Origin: Beggiatoa alba B18LD
GTDB lineage: Bacteria > Pseudomonadota > Gammaproteobacteria > Beggiatoales > Beggiatoaceae
Assembly (NCBI RefSeq): GCF_000245015.1
Contig: NZ_JH600070.1
Location: 947,594-1,011,593, forward strand
Direction of reading: 5' to 3'
Length of the DNA stretch: 64,000 nt
In this document: positions 16,669 to 25,959 of the stretch, in pieces
Numbering within the stretch: the stretch's first letter is position 1
Layout of the letters: the number at the start of each line of letters is the position of its first letter
Position numbers and translations under genes: made by a program
The notes under the pieces: model-generated
Told to the model about the DNA's origin: nothing
Seen by the model: the letters and a program-made list of their open reading frames with translations, nothing else
Database searches by the model: none

Positions 16669-16709
16669 AAAGACCTGCTAAGTTTTCAAGACTTAGCAGG
16701 TCTTTATTT
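16669..16709. terminator. Second copy of the hairpin, likely terminator of the DEAD-box gene
   Basis: Same hairpin as at 16443 with one changed base in the loop, 28 bp past the stop of the convergent helicase gene. Confidence 0.7.
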
Positions 16710-16736
16710 TTAATGAACTAACAAACGCCGATTAAA

Positions 16737-18635
16737 TTAATCCGCTTTTTTCGTCCGTTTAATCCGTAGCGTTTCATGTCCTGAAGACCCTGAAGACTTA
16801 ACACGTGTTTTTTCAGTCGTGGTGCTAGTTTTTGCCGTGCGTGGTTTACTGCTACTAGCCCGTTCACCACCACTTTTGCCTTTGCTAGCAGGGACTGGCG
16901 CGGGCGTACCAGTATCCAGCACTAACCGTAATTGCTGACCACAAACCCACACTTTTTGCAAATGCTGAAACACATCTTTTGGCATACCTTCAGGTAAATC
17001 AACCGTACTATAGGTATCATAAAGCTTGATTTGTCCAATATGATGACTTTCTAAACCTGCCTCGTTAGCAATTGCACCTACGATGTGTTTAGGTTGCGCC
17101 CCATGTGTCCGTCCAACTTCAATGCGATAACGCACCATGTCTTCATTAGACGATTCTTGGCGGGGTTTACGCTCACGCGGTTCGCGAGGCTCGCGGGATT
17201 CGCGTGCTTCACGGGGGTCACGCTCTTCTTTTTGGCGACTATTACGTGGTGCACGAGTACGACGACTGCTATCGTCTGCAATGGTTTCTTTTTCGCGACT
17301 ATGCTTTTCTTCAACTTTAGGCAATAACAAAGGACGTTCCCGTTGGAATAAAAACGCTAAGGCGGAAGCGATTTCGTTTAAACCTATGTCATGTTCTTGT
17401 TGGTAACTGTTAATAATATCTTCAAAAAAGCCTAATTCTTCGGCAGCGAGTGCATCAGTAATTGCTTGTTTAAACTGACTAATCCGTTTGTCTGTAATAT
17501 CTTCATGACTAGGCAATTGCATCGGTGTAATTGGTTGACGAGTTGCGCGTTCAATATCGCGTAACATCCGTTGTTCGCGTGGAGAAACGAATAAAATCGC
17601 TTCGCCTTTACGTCCTGCACGCCCTGTTCGCCCTATCCGATGAACATAAGCCTCTGTATCAGTGGGAATATCATAGTTAATAACGTGGGTAATCCGTTCC
17701 ACGTTTAAGCCACGGGCTGCTACATCGGTAGCGATAACGATGTCTAACGCACCATTTTTTAAGCGTTCAACCGTTTTTTCCCGTAAAGATTGATTCATAT
17801 CGCCATTTAACGGCGCGCTGGCGTAACCTCGGGCTTCTAATTTTTCTGCTAATTCCGCCGTTGCCGTTTTGGTGCGCACAAAAATGATAATAGCATCAAA
17901 GTCTTCTACTTCTAAAATTCGAGTTAAAGCATCGAGTTTATGCACACCAGACACTTGCCAATAACGTTGAGTAATACTCGCAACAGTAACAGTTTTCGCC
18001 TGAATTCTAATTTCAACAGGGTCTTTTAAGTGACGACGAGCCACTTGGCGAATGGCATCGGGCATCGTTGCAGAAAATAAGGCAACTTGGCGTTCGCTGG
18101 GAGTGTGGTTCAGAATTTCTTCTACATCATCAATAAAACCCATACGCAACATTTCGTCGGCTTCGTCTAGCACTAAAGTTGCAATTTGGTCTAAACGTAA
18201 TGTCCCACGTCCTAAATGGTCTAAAACTCGCCCTGGTGTACCAACAACAACATGAACACCGCGTTTTAATTGGCGTAGTTGTAACCCCATATCTTGCCCG
18301 CCATAGATGGGCAACACATGAAAGTTGGGCAAATGCCGTGCGTATTTTTGCATGGCTTCTGCAACTTGAATGGCTAATTCACGGGTAGGTGTCAACACTA
18401 AAATCTGAGGGGTTGTTAATTCGAGATCTAAACGGCTTAACAATGGCAAGGCAAAGGCGGCAGTTTTACCTGTGCCTGTTTGCGCTTGTCCCAGTAAATC
18501 ACGACCTGCAAGCAAGGGTGGAATGCTTTCAGCTTGAATTGGGGAAGGCGTTTCGTATCCAATATCATCGATTGCTTTAAGAATAGCGGGTGCAAGTGCC
18601 AGTTGCGAAAATTGGCTAATAATTTCTGTGGGCAT
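16737..18635 (-). CDS. deaD: ATP-dependent DEAD-box RNA helicase DeaD/CsdA
   Basis: It unwinds structured RNA in ribosome assembly and mRNA turnover, especially in the cold. The 632-residue protein has the Q motif (YETPSPIQAESIPPLL), AQTGTGKT, PTRELA, GTPGR, DEAD (in LVLDEADEML), SAT, and ARGLNVERITHVINYD with HRIGRTGR. After the core comes an Arg/Glu-rich segment (about 445-500), then a DbpA-type RNA-binding fold (YRIEVGRTHGAQPKHIVGAI), and a basic, Ser/Thr-rich tail. This order is that of DeaD rather than RhlE or SrmB. A 332-bp region before the start may hold a long cold-shock leader, which is known for E. coli csdA. Confidence 0.94.
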   Translation of the reverse strand: MPTEIISQFSQLALAPAILKAIDDIGYETPSPIQAESIPPLLAGRDLLGQAQTGTGKTAAFALPLLSRLDLELTTPQILVLTPTRELAIQVAEAMQKYARHLPNFHVLPIYGGQDMGLQLRQLKRGVHVVVGTPGRVLDHLGRGTLRLDQIATLVLDEADEMLRMGFIDDVEEILNHTPSERQVALFSATMPDAIRQVARRHLKDPVEIRIQAKTVTVASITQRYWQVSGVHKLDALTRILEVEDFDAIIIFVRTKTATAELAEKLEARGYASAPLNGDMNQSLREKTVERLKNGALDIVIATDVAARGLNVERITHVINYDIPTDTEAYVHRIGRTGRAGRKGEAILFVSPREQRMLRDIERATRQPITPMQLPSHEDITDKRISQFKQAITDALAAEELGFFEDIINSYQQEHDIGLNEIASALAFLFQRERPLLLPKVEEKHSREKETIADDSSRRTRAPRNSRQKEERDPREARESREPREPRERKPRQESSNEDMVRYRIEVGRTHGAQPKHIVGAIANEAGLESHHIGQIKLYDTYSTVDLPEGMPKDVFQHLQKVWVCGQQLRLVLDTGTPAPVPASKGKSGGERASSSKPRTAKTSTTTEKTRVKSSGSSGHETLRIKRTKKAD

Positions 18636-18967
18636 GACCGAACCTGAATAAATAATATTAAGCCCCTTACATTGCTGTCGTTATCTCGTGGGACTCGTGA
18701 ATTACTACTACAACTATTTTAAATGTAGAATTTTACCTGATTTCAACAGAATCCGTTATGTGATTTTTAGTTGAATGTAATGTTTATTTATGGAAACAAC
18801 TGAACACAGGTTAATGATGTTTGTAATGGTAGGAGAATGTGCGAAGGTTTATCTATTATACAATTGAGTTTAATTAACGCATAACGTGGCATTGTAAAAA
18901 TCTTGGGCATATCTGTATTATTTGCTTGAAAGTTATCAATATTTTTTCGTGTAACTCTTTAATCTTT
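18636..18967. other. Intergenic region upstream of the DEAD-box gene
   Basis: 332 bp between the start of the helicase gene and the end of the methylase gene (same strand). I see no ORF with a ribosome site and no strong hairpin. It is likely promoter and leader. Confidence 0.45.
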
Positions 18968-19951
18968 TTATATTTTAAAAGCAAGTTGCTGACAAACAGG
19001 TGTTTTTTTAAATTCCTGTTTAGTTTCTACTGCGTAGTTCATTATTAAGGCTTCCATAATCGCATTGCGATTTTCTTCTTTTCCCCCTAAATGATAAAAA
19101 TGAGCGGTTGTTATAATAGTATAATTTTTCCAAAGACTTTCCAAGTAGCTGTTTTTTCTGTACTGGTTGCTATGCCAAGTAGAAACCATAAATTTTGCGT
19201 TACTATTTTGTAAAGATTTTTCTAACGCAAGTTCGTTTTGCTCATCCCAACTATCGTAATAATCTACATGTCTGCCAATGTAAGGCGGATCACAGTAAAT
19301 CAAATCATTATTCTTTGCTAGCTTTATTGTTTCTCTGAAATCTTGACAAACAAATTTCCAATCATTGTTTTCTATCAAAAATGCAATATGTTTTACTTGA
19401 TTTGTGATTCTTGTAACGTAGGATTGTGCAAATCTTTCAGGTTTATGTCCATAAGGTACATTAAATTTTAATTGGCGATTAAAACGTATCATGCCATTAA
19501 AGCAACTCCGATTTAGAAATAAAAAATCAAGAGGTTGATGTTCTTTATTAAATTTTTCCCTAACTTCGTTATAATACACCTGTCCCTTTTTTGCTAAAAT
19601 TTTCCCTTGTTCTTGTAAGAAACTCTTTACAATTAAATGGTTTATTTCTTTACTTTTAATAGCATTGTAAAAATTAATAATATGTGGATTACTGTCTGCA
19701 AAAATTGCTTTTGTAGGTTTTACATTAAATCCCACAACCCCTGAACCCATAAAAGGCTCAACCCAAGTTGAGTATTCATTGGGCATATTTTTAAGAATAA
19801 AATCTACTAATTTTGTCTTTTTACCTTGAATTTTTATAGGGGGGACGTACGCAGTTTCTTTACTCATCATCGCAAAAGATTGATTAGCTTTTAAGTATAG
19901 TTTATTTTTTACTTCCTTTATTTTCTTAATCCTAACGGGAATTTTTCCCAT
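18968..19951 (-). CDS. EcoRV-type DNA adenine methyltransferase (D12 class)
   Basis: It should transfer a methyl group from SAM to adenine in DNA. The 327-residue frame carries WVEPFMGSGVVGFN (SAM motif FxGxG, 67-71), FLFLNRSCFNGMIRFN and the catalytic DPPY (221-224) in IYCDPPYIGRHVDYYDSW. From VPPIKIQGKKTKLV onward the order and wording closely follow my recollection of M.EcoRV, so GATATC is the predicted target. The family start aligns with MMSKETAYVPP at residue 28; the first 27 residues are an unusual basic extension continuous with the upstream remnant. No restriction gene is intact nearby. AT-rich codons and isolation suggest horizontal transfer. Confidence 0.88.
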   Translation of the reverse strand: MGKIPVRIKKIKEVKNKLYLKANQSFAMMSKETAYVPPIKIQGKKTKLVDFILKNMPNEYSTWVEPFMGSGVVGFNVKPTKAIFADSNPHIINFYNAIKSKEINHLIVKSFLQEQGKILAKKGQVYYNEVREKFNKEHQPLDFLFLNRSCFNGMIRFNRQLKFNVPYGHKPERFAQSYVTRITNQVKHIAFLIENNDWKFVCQDFRETIKLAKNNDLIYCDPPYIGRHVDYYDSWDEQNELALEKSLQNSNAKFMVSTWHSNQYRKNSYLESLWKNYTIITTAHFYHLGGKEENRNAIMEALIMNYAVETKQEFKKTPVCQQLAFKI

Positions 19952-19957
19952 TACAGT

Positions 19958-20056
19958 TCATTGATTATCAGGTGTTGAAACATATTCTTTGAGTGTTTCA
20001 GCAAAATTTTGCAGTTTTTGAAGAAAATCCGTTTTGATTTGATTTTTATTCATCAT
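19958..20056 (-). pseudogene. Probable N-terminal remnant of the partner restriction endonuclease
   Basis: A 32-codon frame (MMNKNQIKTDFLQKLQNF..., ending STPDNQ) stops at TGA 19958-19960. It is in the same frame as the methylase, so reading through that TGA gives one continuous frame (NQ-stop-TV-MGKIPV). The TGA could be a mutated TGG. The residues resemble the first helix of EcoRV-like endonucleases as I remember them, but this cannot be proven here. There is no clear ribosome site. Alternatively it is a chance frame or a short leader peptide. Confidence 0.45.
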
Positions 20057-20155
20057 TAGCGACAGGAAAACAGTTGTACAAAGCAGACTTAATAATACCA
20101 CTGTTCATGAAAATGGATAACATGACATAACACCATGTTATCCGCAATAAACTTT

Positions 20156-21103
20156 TTAATTCATACGCATTAAAACACGTAAATGCGCGGTAACGCTACG
20201 TCCTAATGAGTGTAATTCATAACCGCCTTCTAAAGCGGAGATAATGCGCCCCTCACCGTATTTATCGGCAACATTTAATAATTCTTGTGTGACCCAAGCA
20301 TAATCTCGTTCAACTAACCGTAAGCTCGACATGTCATCATCATAATGTGCATCAAACCCTGCGGATATAAAAATAATTTGTGGCATAAATTTATGCAATG
20401 CAGGCAACCAGTAATCAGTTACCGCTGCTCGGAACTTTTCCCCATCACTCCCCGCAGCCAATGGCGCATTAACGACATTAGATGGTACGTTTTCTGTGCC
20501 ACAGTAAGGATAAAATGGATGTTGGAAGGTAGAGCAAAATAAAATATTGGGATTATTTTGCACGAGGTCTTCTGTTCCATTGCCATGATGTACATCAAAA
20601 TCAACGATAGCAACCCGTTGTACGCCATACTCCGCAATCGCATGGGCTGCGCCAACAGCGACATTACCAAAAAAGCAGAAGCCCATAGATTCGCCACGTA
20701 GTGCATGATGCCCTGGTGGACGGACACAGCAAAAAGCGGCTTTGGTTTTCCCTGTCATGACTAAATCAGTGGCTAACACGGCTGCCCCCGCAGAGCGTAA
20801 TGCGGCTTGTGGGGTTTTGGGCATAATTAACGTATCAGGGTCTAAATAGGCGTGTGGATTTTCCGAGTCCACATAGGCTTCTAATTTGGAATAAGAAAGC
20901 ACTCGAGAAATATAGTTTTTATCATGAACACGGGCTAATTGCCCCACGGTTGCGAGGGGTGCTTCATAATGACGAACAAAGTCAAAAAGATGTGAGGCTT
21001 TCAACTGGTCTTCAATGGCTTCAATTCTGGCTGGACATTCCGGATGTCCCTCCCCCATGTCATGCAGTAAGCAATCGGGATGATAAATATAAGCGATTGT
21101 CAT
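20156..21103 (-). CDS. Histone deacetylase family (class II / AcuC-like) amidohydrolase
   Basis: This zinc-dependent deacylase has 315 residues. It begins IAYIYHPDCLLHDMGEGHPECPARI. Key active-site segments are RPPGHHAL (paired His), VDFDVHHGNGTEDLV (zinc Asp and His), ISAGFDAHYDDD and LEGGYE. Bacterial members act on acetylpolyamines or acetylated proteins; the substrate here is unknown. It is a single gene with a 330-bp upstream region. A second family member is at 49041-49934, only distantly similar. Confidence 0.92.
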   Translation of the reverse strand: MTIAYIYHPDCLLHDMGEGHPECPARIEAIEDQLKASHLFDFVRHYEAPLATVGQLARVHDKNYISRVLSYSKLEAYVDSENPHAYLDPDTLIMPKTPQAALRSAGAAVLATDLVMTGKTKAAFCCVRPPGHHALRGESMGFCFFGNVAVGAAHAIAEYGVQRVAIVDFDVHHGNGTEDLVQNNPNILFCSTFQHPFYPYCGTENVPSNVVNAPLAAGSDGEKFRAAVTDYWLPALHKFMPQIIFISAGFDAHYDDDMSSLRLVERDYAWVTQELLNVADKYGEGRIISALEGGYELHSLGRSVTAHLRVLMRMN

Positions 21104-21391
21104 AGGGGTCTGACTCCTCCTGATTTATTGAGTACGTATTTTCTTTAACGGTTTGTTCAACGCATTTTTATCGTGCGACATGCAATCTCTGGTTGCAAAA
21201 CGATATTATATTTTCTTAATTATTCTTAATGTTGTCATGCAGGCTGACTTGCAAGTATTTTAGTAGCACCGCGTCATACGTCGTTGTACGCTAATTGCTG
21301 TCAGGAACAGTCTATTTTATACCTTTACTTGTCGAAATGCCTTCCCCTTTTCGCACGAAAATACATTGTATTGTCAACAGACATAAAAAAA
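21104..21391. other. Intergenic region upstream of the deacetylase gene
   Basis: Almost 300 bp with no ORF that has a ribosome site. Apart from the terminator at its far end (next entry) I see no repeat or RNA feature. Confidence 0.4.
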
Positions 21392-21415
21392 GGCGGCTTT
21401 TTAAGCCGCCCTTAT
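21385..21415 (-). terminator. Rho-independent terminator of the AhpD-like gene
   Basis: GGCGGCTT-TTT-AAGCCGCC is flanked on the left by seven A (T on the transcribed minus strand), 24 bp after the stop of the minus-strand gene. Confidence 0.85.
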
Positions 21416-21433
21416 CGGTAAAGTATCAAACAT

Positions 21434-21967
21434 TTAAAAATCGTTTTCTAATTTGAATGTGTTGAAAATGATATCAACGGAGACGTTACGTGCACCATGT
21501 GTCACGGCTTCAAAAATATCCACTTCTTCCCAGCCTAACGCTTTTAGCGGTTGGATATCGTCTGCTTTTACCTGTAATGGGGTTTTGACCGATTTTAAGA
21601 CAAATAACAATAAGGCTTTCTCTTTCTCCTCTAACGGGGCTTGAGAGGGAGCTTTTTTAGTCAGTGTTACTTGTTCAGGGGTCAAACCAAACACGCTGAT
21701 TAATAAGCCTGCGTTAAACCCGATACAGTAAGCACACTGATTTTCTTGTGAAACTAACATGCGAATAGTGGCAAGTAATTGAGGGCTTAAGCGTGGATGA
21801 CGCATGAAATAACTAATTTCTGCCCAGACCATTTCTAACATTACAGGGCTTGCACTCCACATCTGCAAGGCATTGGGAATACGACCTAATAAGCTTTGGA
21901 TATCCGCATAAATAGCGGCAGTTTTATCGGTGGCATTTTCTGGGAGAACGATATCGACAAGTGGCAT
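21434..21967 (-). CDS. Carboxymuconolactone decarboxylase / AhpD-like family protein
   Basis: This 177-residue, all-alpha protein has the family core LSPQLLATIRMLVSQENQCAYCIGFNAGLL. The CxxC (QCAYC) typical of AhpD peroxidase partners is present, but the histidine usually found three residues later is Asn in GFNAG, so it is a divergent member. It is likely a thiol-dependent peroxidase or redox protein. The upstream tetR gene ends 28 bp away on the same strand, so the pair is probably co-transcribed and self-regulated. Confidence 0.82.
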   Translation of the reverse strand: MPLVDIVLPENATDKTAAIYADIQSLLGRIPNALQMWSASPVMLEMVWAEISYFMRHPRLSPQLLATIRMLVSQENQCAYCIGFNAGLLISVFGLTPEQVTLTKKAPSQAPLEEKEKALLLFVLKSVKTPLQVKADDIQPLKALGWEEVDIFEAVTHGARNVSVDIIFNTFKLENDF

Positions 21968-21995
21968 AACAACCTCTTTCCCCTCATCTACTTAT

Positions 21996-22667
21996 TTATA
22001 AGTAATAAGGTGCTGAAACACGTGAAGAATAATTAAATAATTGCCCATATTTTTCAGTTTGGGAAACAACAAGCTTTAAACTTCGCACATACTCCATGAG
22101 TTGTTGCATAGCGGTTTGAAAAGTTTTAACAGACTGCAAACTTTTAGCAATTCCGATGCTACCCGTATAAGTTGCAACGACGAATAACGCAACTGATTCA
22201 GGATTAATATCCGCTTTTAACTGCCCGCGTTGTTTCGCCTGTTGCAAACTGCTCGCAATTGTGCGTTGTAAGCGGGTTAAGGTTGAGGTTAAATGCGTGC
22301 GGAAAGTTTCATCTAAGGGACTCATTTCCTGCATTAAGTTATTAAACGGACAACCTAGCTTTGTCTGCTCTTCATCAAACTTACCAATCAACTGCTGGAG
22401 AACTTGCAGTAAAGTATCTATGGGGTTATTGCTGTTTTCCAATGGGGCACAAATATCATTTTCTAATTGCACACGGATAACTTCATCAAGAACCGCTAAA
22501 CCCAACGCATGTTTATTCGGAAAGTGATGATATAACGCGCCTTTTGTCAACCCTGTATCCGCAAGAATATTATTGATACTTGCTGCTTGGAATCCGCAAC
22601 GGTGAATTTCTTTAAATGCTGCGGTCAGAATTTTCGTGCGTGTAATATCAGGTTGTTTCGTTTTCAT
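21996..22667 (-). CDS. TetR family transcriptional regulator
   Basis: The N-terminal helix-turn-helix is clear: TRTKILTAAFKEIHRCGF followed by NNILADTGLTKGALYHHFPNK, the classic TetR recognition helix. The C-terminal ligand-binding part is all-helical and of the type with CPFNNL after the first helices. ATG 22667 (MKTKQPDITR) gives 223 residues; a TTG start 27 bases upstream is less likely. It is divergent from uvrA and probably controls itself and the AhpD-like gene behind it in response to an oxidant or small molecule. Confidence 0.9.
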   Translation of the reverse strand: MKTKQPDITRTKILTAAFKEIHRCGFQAASINNILADTGLTKGALYHHFPNKHALGLAVLDEVIRVQLENDICAPLENSNNPIDTLLQVLQQLIGKFDEEQTKLGCPFNNLMQEMSPLDETFRTHLTSTLTRLQRTIASSLQQAKQRGQLKADINPESVALFVVATYTGSIGIAKSLQSVKTFQTAMQQLMEYVRSLKLVVSQTEKYGQLFNYSSRVSAPYYL

Positions 22668-23002
22668 GATGTTGACATCCCAGTTAGCCTGCAAATGATA
22701 TTTTTAGTCGTGTGTTATTTGGGAGTAGTGATAGCTCCCTTATGTTCTAGTGTAGGTAAGTAGGATTAATTAGAAAATTCGTGTGGATACGTAACGACAC
22801 TTCGGTTTTTACGTAGGGACATTCGCTTAGTTTGAGAAAAAAATGATATATATCAGCCGATAATTTAAGAAGAAATTAGATTGAAGACACATAAAAAAAT
22901 AACAATTTTTATGCTGTTTATATTCACATTGTTTAAATAAACATACCTACAAAATTTAGCTTATAATCGCTACATCTCCTTTTGAATGCCTGTTAATAAA
23001 TC
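22668..23002. other. Divergent tetR/uvrA intergenic region
   Basis: 335 bp, AT-rich. It holds a candidate LexA box at 22914-22929 and a TATAAT at 22962-22967 before uvrA. No ORF was seen. Confidence 0.45.
22914..22929 (+). promoter_or_regulatory. Candidate LexA (SOS) box before uvrA
   Basis: CTGT-TTATATTC-ACAT matches the SOS consensus CTGT-N8-ACAG at 7 of 8 fixed bases, with the usual AT-rich spacer. It sits about 75 bp before the uvrA start. uvrA is a classic LexA target in gammaproteobacteria. Confidence 0.45.
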
Positions 23003-25888
23003 ATGGATACTATTCGTTTACGCGGTGTACGCACCCACAATTTAAAAAATATCTCGCTCGAATTACCACGCGATAAACTCATTGTTATTACAGGACTATC
23101 AGGCTCTGGTAAATCCTCTCTTGCGTTTGACACCATTTATGCAGAAGGACAACGCCGTTATGTCGAGTCACTCTCTGCTTATGCTCGACAATTTCTTTCC
23201 ATGATGGAAAAACCCGAGCTAGAACATATCGAAGGACTTTCCCCCGCGATTTCTATCGAGCAGAAATCTACCTCCCATAATCCCCGCTCCACAGTTGGCA
23301 CTGTTACCGAAATTTATGATTATCTCCGCCTCCTTTTCGCTCGCGTAGGCGACCCGCGTTGTCCTACACATCACATCAGTTTAAGTGCGCAAACCATCAG
23401 CCAAATGGTCGACCAGCTTTTAGCCTTACCTCAAGGCAGTGCATTAATGCTACTTGCGCCGATTATCAAAGAGCGCAAAGGCGAACACGTGCATATTTTT
23501 TCTGAACTACAAGCACAAGGATATATCCGCGCACGGGTCAACGGTGAGCTTATCGAATTAGACAGTCCACCAACGCTAGAATTACATAAAAAACATAGTA
23601 TTGATGCCGTCGTCGACCGCTTTAAAATCCGTGAAGATATGCGCTTACGTTTGGCAGAATCATTAGAAACTGCCTTGAAATTAGGTAACGGACGGGCAGA
23701 AGTACATTTTTTGGATAAACCAGAACAAGCACCGTTGTTGTTTTCCGATAAATTTGCTTGCCCTGTCTGTGGTTACAGTATCAGTGAATTAGAACCGCGC
23801 TTATTTTCCTTTAACAATCCTGTCGGGGCATGTCCTGAATGTGACGGTTTGGGGGTAAAACAATATTTTGACCCCGCTAAAGTCGTGAGTCAGCCCCAAT
23901 TAAGCCTTGCAAAAGGCGCGATTGCAGGCTGGGATAATCGTAACGGCTTCTATTTTCAAATGCTTGAAGCCGTCGCCGAACATTATCAATTTGATATTCA
24001 TACCCCGTTTGCCCAATTAACTGACGCACAACGCCAACTGATTTTATACGGCACAGGGGAAACCGAGATTAATTTGATTTATCAAAGTGATAAAGGCACA
24101 ACCTTTGCCCGCAAAAAGCCTTTTGAAGGGGTTTTGAATAATTTAGAACGTCGTTATCGTGAAACTGATTCAAACACCGTGCGTGAAGACATGCACAAAT
24201 ATATCAGCAAGCGCGATTGTCCACTGTGTCACGGCTCGCGCTTGTGTGAAGCCGCTCGAAACGTCTTTGTCGCAGAAAAAACCCTCCCCGAATTAACCAC
24301 CCTGCCCATCAATCGCGCACAAGATTTTTTCCAACAACTGCATTTAACAGGACAACAAGGCGAAATTGCCGATAAAATTTTGAAAGAAGTTGCTGAACGC
24401 CTGCAATTCTTGATTAATGTCGGATTAGATTATTTAAGCCTAGACCGCAGTGCCGATACTTTATCAGGTGGTGAAGCGCAACGGATTCGACTCGCCAGCC
24501 AAATCGGCGCGGGATTGGTTGGCGTGATGTATATCCTTGATGAGCCTTCTATTGGCTTGCATCAGCGGGATAATCAGCGTTTATTAGATACCTTGATACG
24601 TTTGCGCGACTTGGGCAATACCGTGATTGTGGTCGAACATGATGAGGATGCGATTCGAGCCGCTGACCACGTGGTCGACATGGGTCCGGGCGCGGGTGTG
24701 CATGGTGGTTATGTCGTTGCACAAGGCACACCACAGGCAGTCACACAGGTTGCCGAGTCTTTGACAGGACAATATTTATCAGGACAACGCAGCATTGCCG
24801 TACCAACACAACGACAAGCAGTCGATAAACAGAAAATTATTCGTTTAACAGGTGCACAGGGCAATAATTTAAAAAATGTGACTTTAGAAATTCCTCTCGG
24901 TTTGATGACGTGTATCACAGGGGTTTCAGGTTCAGGAAAATCCACCTTAATCAATGACACTTTATATCCGCTCACTGCGCAACGCTTGAATAATGCCAAT
25001 GTAGAACCCGCACCTTATGCAAGCATCAGCGGTTTAGAACATCTCGATAAAGTCATCGATATCGACCAGAGTCCTATCGGGCGCACACCGCGCTCAAATC
25101 CAGCGACTTATACAGGCATTTTTACCACAATTCGTGAATTATTCGCGGCAACGCCAGAAGCGCGTTCACGTGGTTATCAAGCGGGACGCTTTAGCTTTAA
25201 TGTCAAAGGGGGACGCTGTGAAGCCTGCCAAGGGGATGGTGTGATTAAGGTAGAAATGCATTTTTTACCTGATATTTATGTCGTTTGTGATGTTTGCAAA
25301 GGTAAGCGTTATAACCGTGAAACCTTAGATATTCACTACAAAGGCAAAACCATCGACGATGTATTAAATATGACGGTAGAAGACGCGCTCGACTTTTTTT
25401 CTGCCGTGCCGATGTTAGCGCGGAAATTACAGACATTAATGGATGTCGGCTTGTCTTATATTCGTTTAGGACAAAATGCGGTAACGCTATCGGGCGGGGA
25501 AGCGCAACGGGTAAAGTTAGCGAAAGAATTATCGAAGCGGGATACAGGTAAAACGCTGTATTTGTTAGATGAACCGACAACGGGCTTGCATTTTCACGAT
25601 ATCGCGCAATTGCTCACGGTTTTGCACCGTTTACGTGAACATGGCAACACGATTGTGATTATTGAGCACAATTTAGATGTGATAAAAACTGCTGACTGGA
25701 TTATTGATTTAGGCCCTGAAGGCGGTGACAAAGGCGGGGAAATCATCGCCGTTGGAACACCTGAAAGCGTTGCTCAACAAGCCTATTCTTACACAGGGCA
25801 GTTTTTACGCCCTTTATTAAAGCTGACAGCAGAGAATGAGGCAAAAGCGACAGAGAAGAAGAAAAGTCGACGGCGTAAAGAAATATAA
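23003..25888 (+). CDS. uvrA: Excinuclease ABC subunit A
   Basis: UvrA is the damage-recognition ATPase of nucleotide excision repair; it loads UvrB on DNA. The 961-residue protein has both ABC ATPase halves: Walker [15 protein letters not shown] near residue 31 and [14 protein letters not shown] near 640, ABC signatures [16 protein letters not shown] and [16 protein letters not shown], and zinc-finger cysteines (CPVCGYS...[12 protein letters not shown]...CDVCKG). Full length with a short basic tail (KKKSRRRKE). It stands alone and is followed by a strong palindromic hairpin. Confidence 0.98.
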   Translation: MDTIRLRGVRTHNLKNISLELPRDKLIVITGLSGSGKSSLAFDTIYAEGQRRYVESLSAYARQFLSMMEKPELEHIEGLSPAISIEQKSTSHNPRSTVGTVTEIYDYLRLLFARVGDPRCPTHHISLSAQTISQMVDQLLALPQGSALMLLAPIIKERKGEHVHIFSELQAQGYIRARVNGELIELDSPPTLELHKKHSIDAVVDRFKIREDMRLRLAESLETALKLGNGRAEVHFLDKPEQAPLLFSDKFACPVCGYSISELEPRLFSFNNPVGACPECDGLGVKQYFDPAKVVSQPQLSLAKGAIAGWDNRNGFYFQMLEAVAEHYQFDIHTPFAQLTDAQRQLILYGTGETEINLIYQSDKGTTFARKKPFEGVLNNLERRYRETDSNTVREDMHKYISKRDCPLCHGSRLCEAARNVFVAEKTLPELTTLPINRAQDFFQQLHLTGQQGEIADKILKEVAERLQFLINVGLDYLSLDRSADTLSGGEAQRIRLASQIGAGLVGVMYILDEPSIGLHQRDNQRLLDTLIRLRDLGNTVIVVEHDEDAIRAADHVVDMGPGAGVHGGYVVAQGTPQAVTQVAESLTGQYLSGQRSIAVPTQRQAVDKQKIIRLTGAQGNNLKNVTLEIPLGLMTCITGVSGSGKSTLINDTLYPLTAQRLNNANVEPAPYASISGLEHLDKVIDIDQSPIGRTPRSNPATYTGIFTTIRELFAATPEARSRGYQAGRFSFNVKGGRCEACQGDGVIKVEMHFLPDIYVVCDVCKGKRYNRETLDIHYKGKTIDDVLNMTVEDALDFFSAVPMLARKLQTLMDVGLSYIRLGQNAVTLSGGEAQRVKLAKELSKRDTGKTLYLLDEPTTGLHFHDIAQLLTVLHRLREHGNTIVIIEHNLDVIKTADWIIDLGPEGGDKGGEIIAVGTPESVAQQAYSYTGQFLRPLLKLTAENEAKATEKKKSRRRKEI

Positions 25889-25901
25889 AGCGACTTATTT
25901 C

Positions 25902-25934
25902 AGGACTGCCAGTCCTTTAAGGACTGGCAGTCCT
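25902..25934. terminator. Hairpin between convergent uvrA and phaC, built from family B palindromes
   Basis: AGGACTGCCAGTCCTT and AAGGACTGGCAGTCCT form a 16-bp stem around a single base. Each arm is itself a near palindrome and recurs at 9551, 37945 and 46198. It is placed to terminate both genes. Confidence 0.7.
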
Positions 25935-25959
25935 TGCTTTTACGTCGATTAAAACAAGT

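Larger units (their letters stand above)
16415..16709. repeat. Partial tandem repeat: 69-bp direct repeats flanking a truncated family A element
   Basis: Bases 16415-16483 and 16641-16709 are identical except for one position, at an offset of 226 bp. Each contains a strong hairpin AAAGACCTGCTAAGTTTT / AAAACTTAGCAGGTCTTT. Between them is a family A element (TGTCTGAATCAG pair and right end CTCGCCGAACTCAGGTTA) that lacks a left end. The offset is close to the 230-bp unit at 5598. Confidence 0.85.

Noticed and set aside
17078-17406. Arg/Glu-rich frames opposite and beside the DEAD-box gene
   Set aside because: They reflect the repetitive codons of the helicase low-complexity region and carry no domain.
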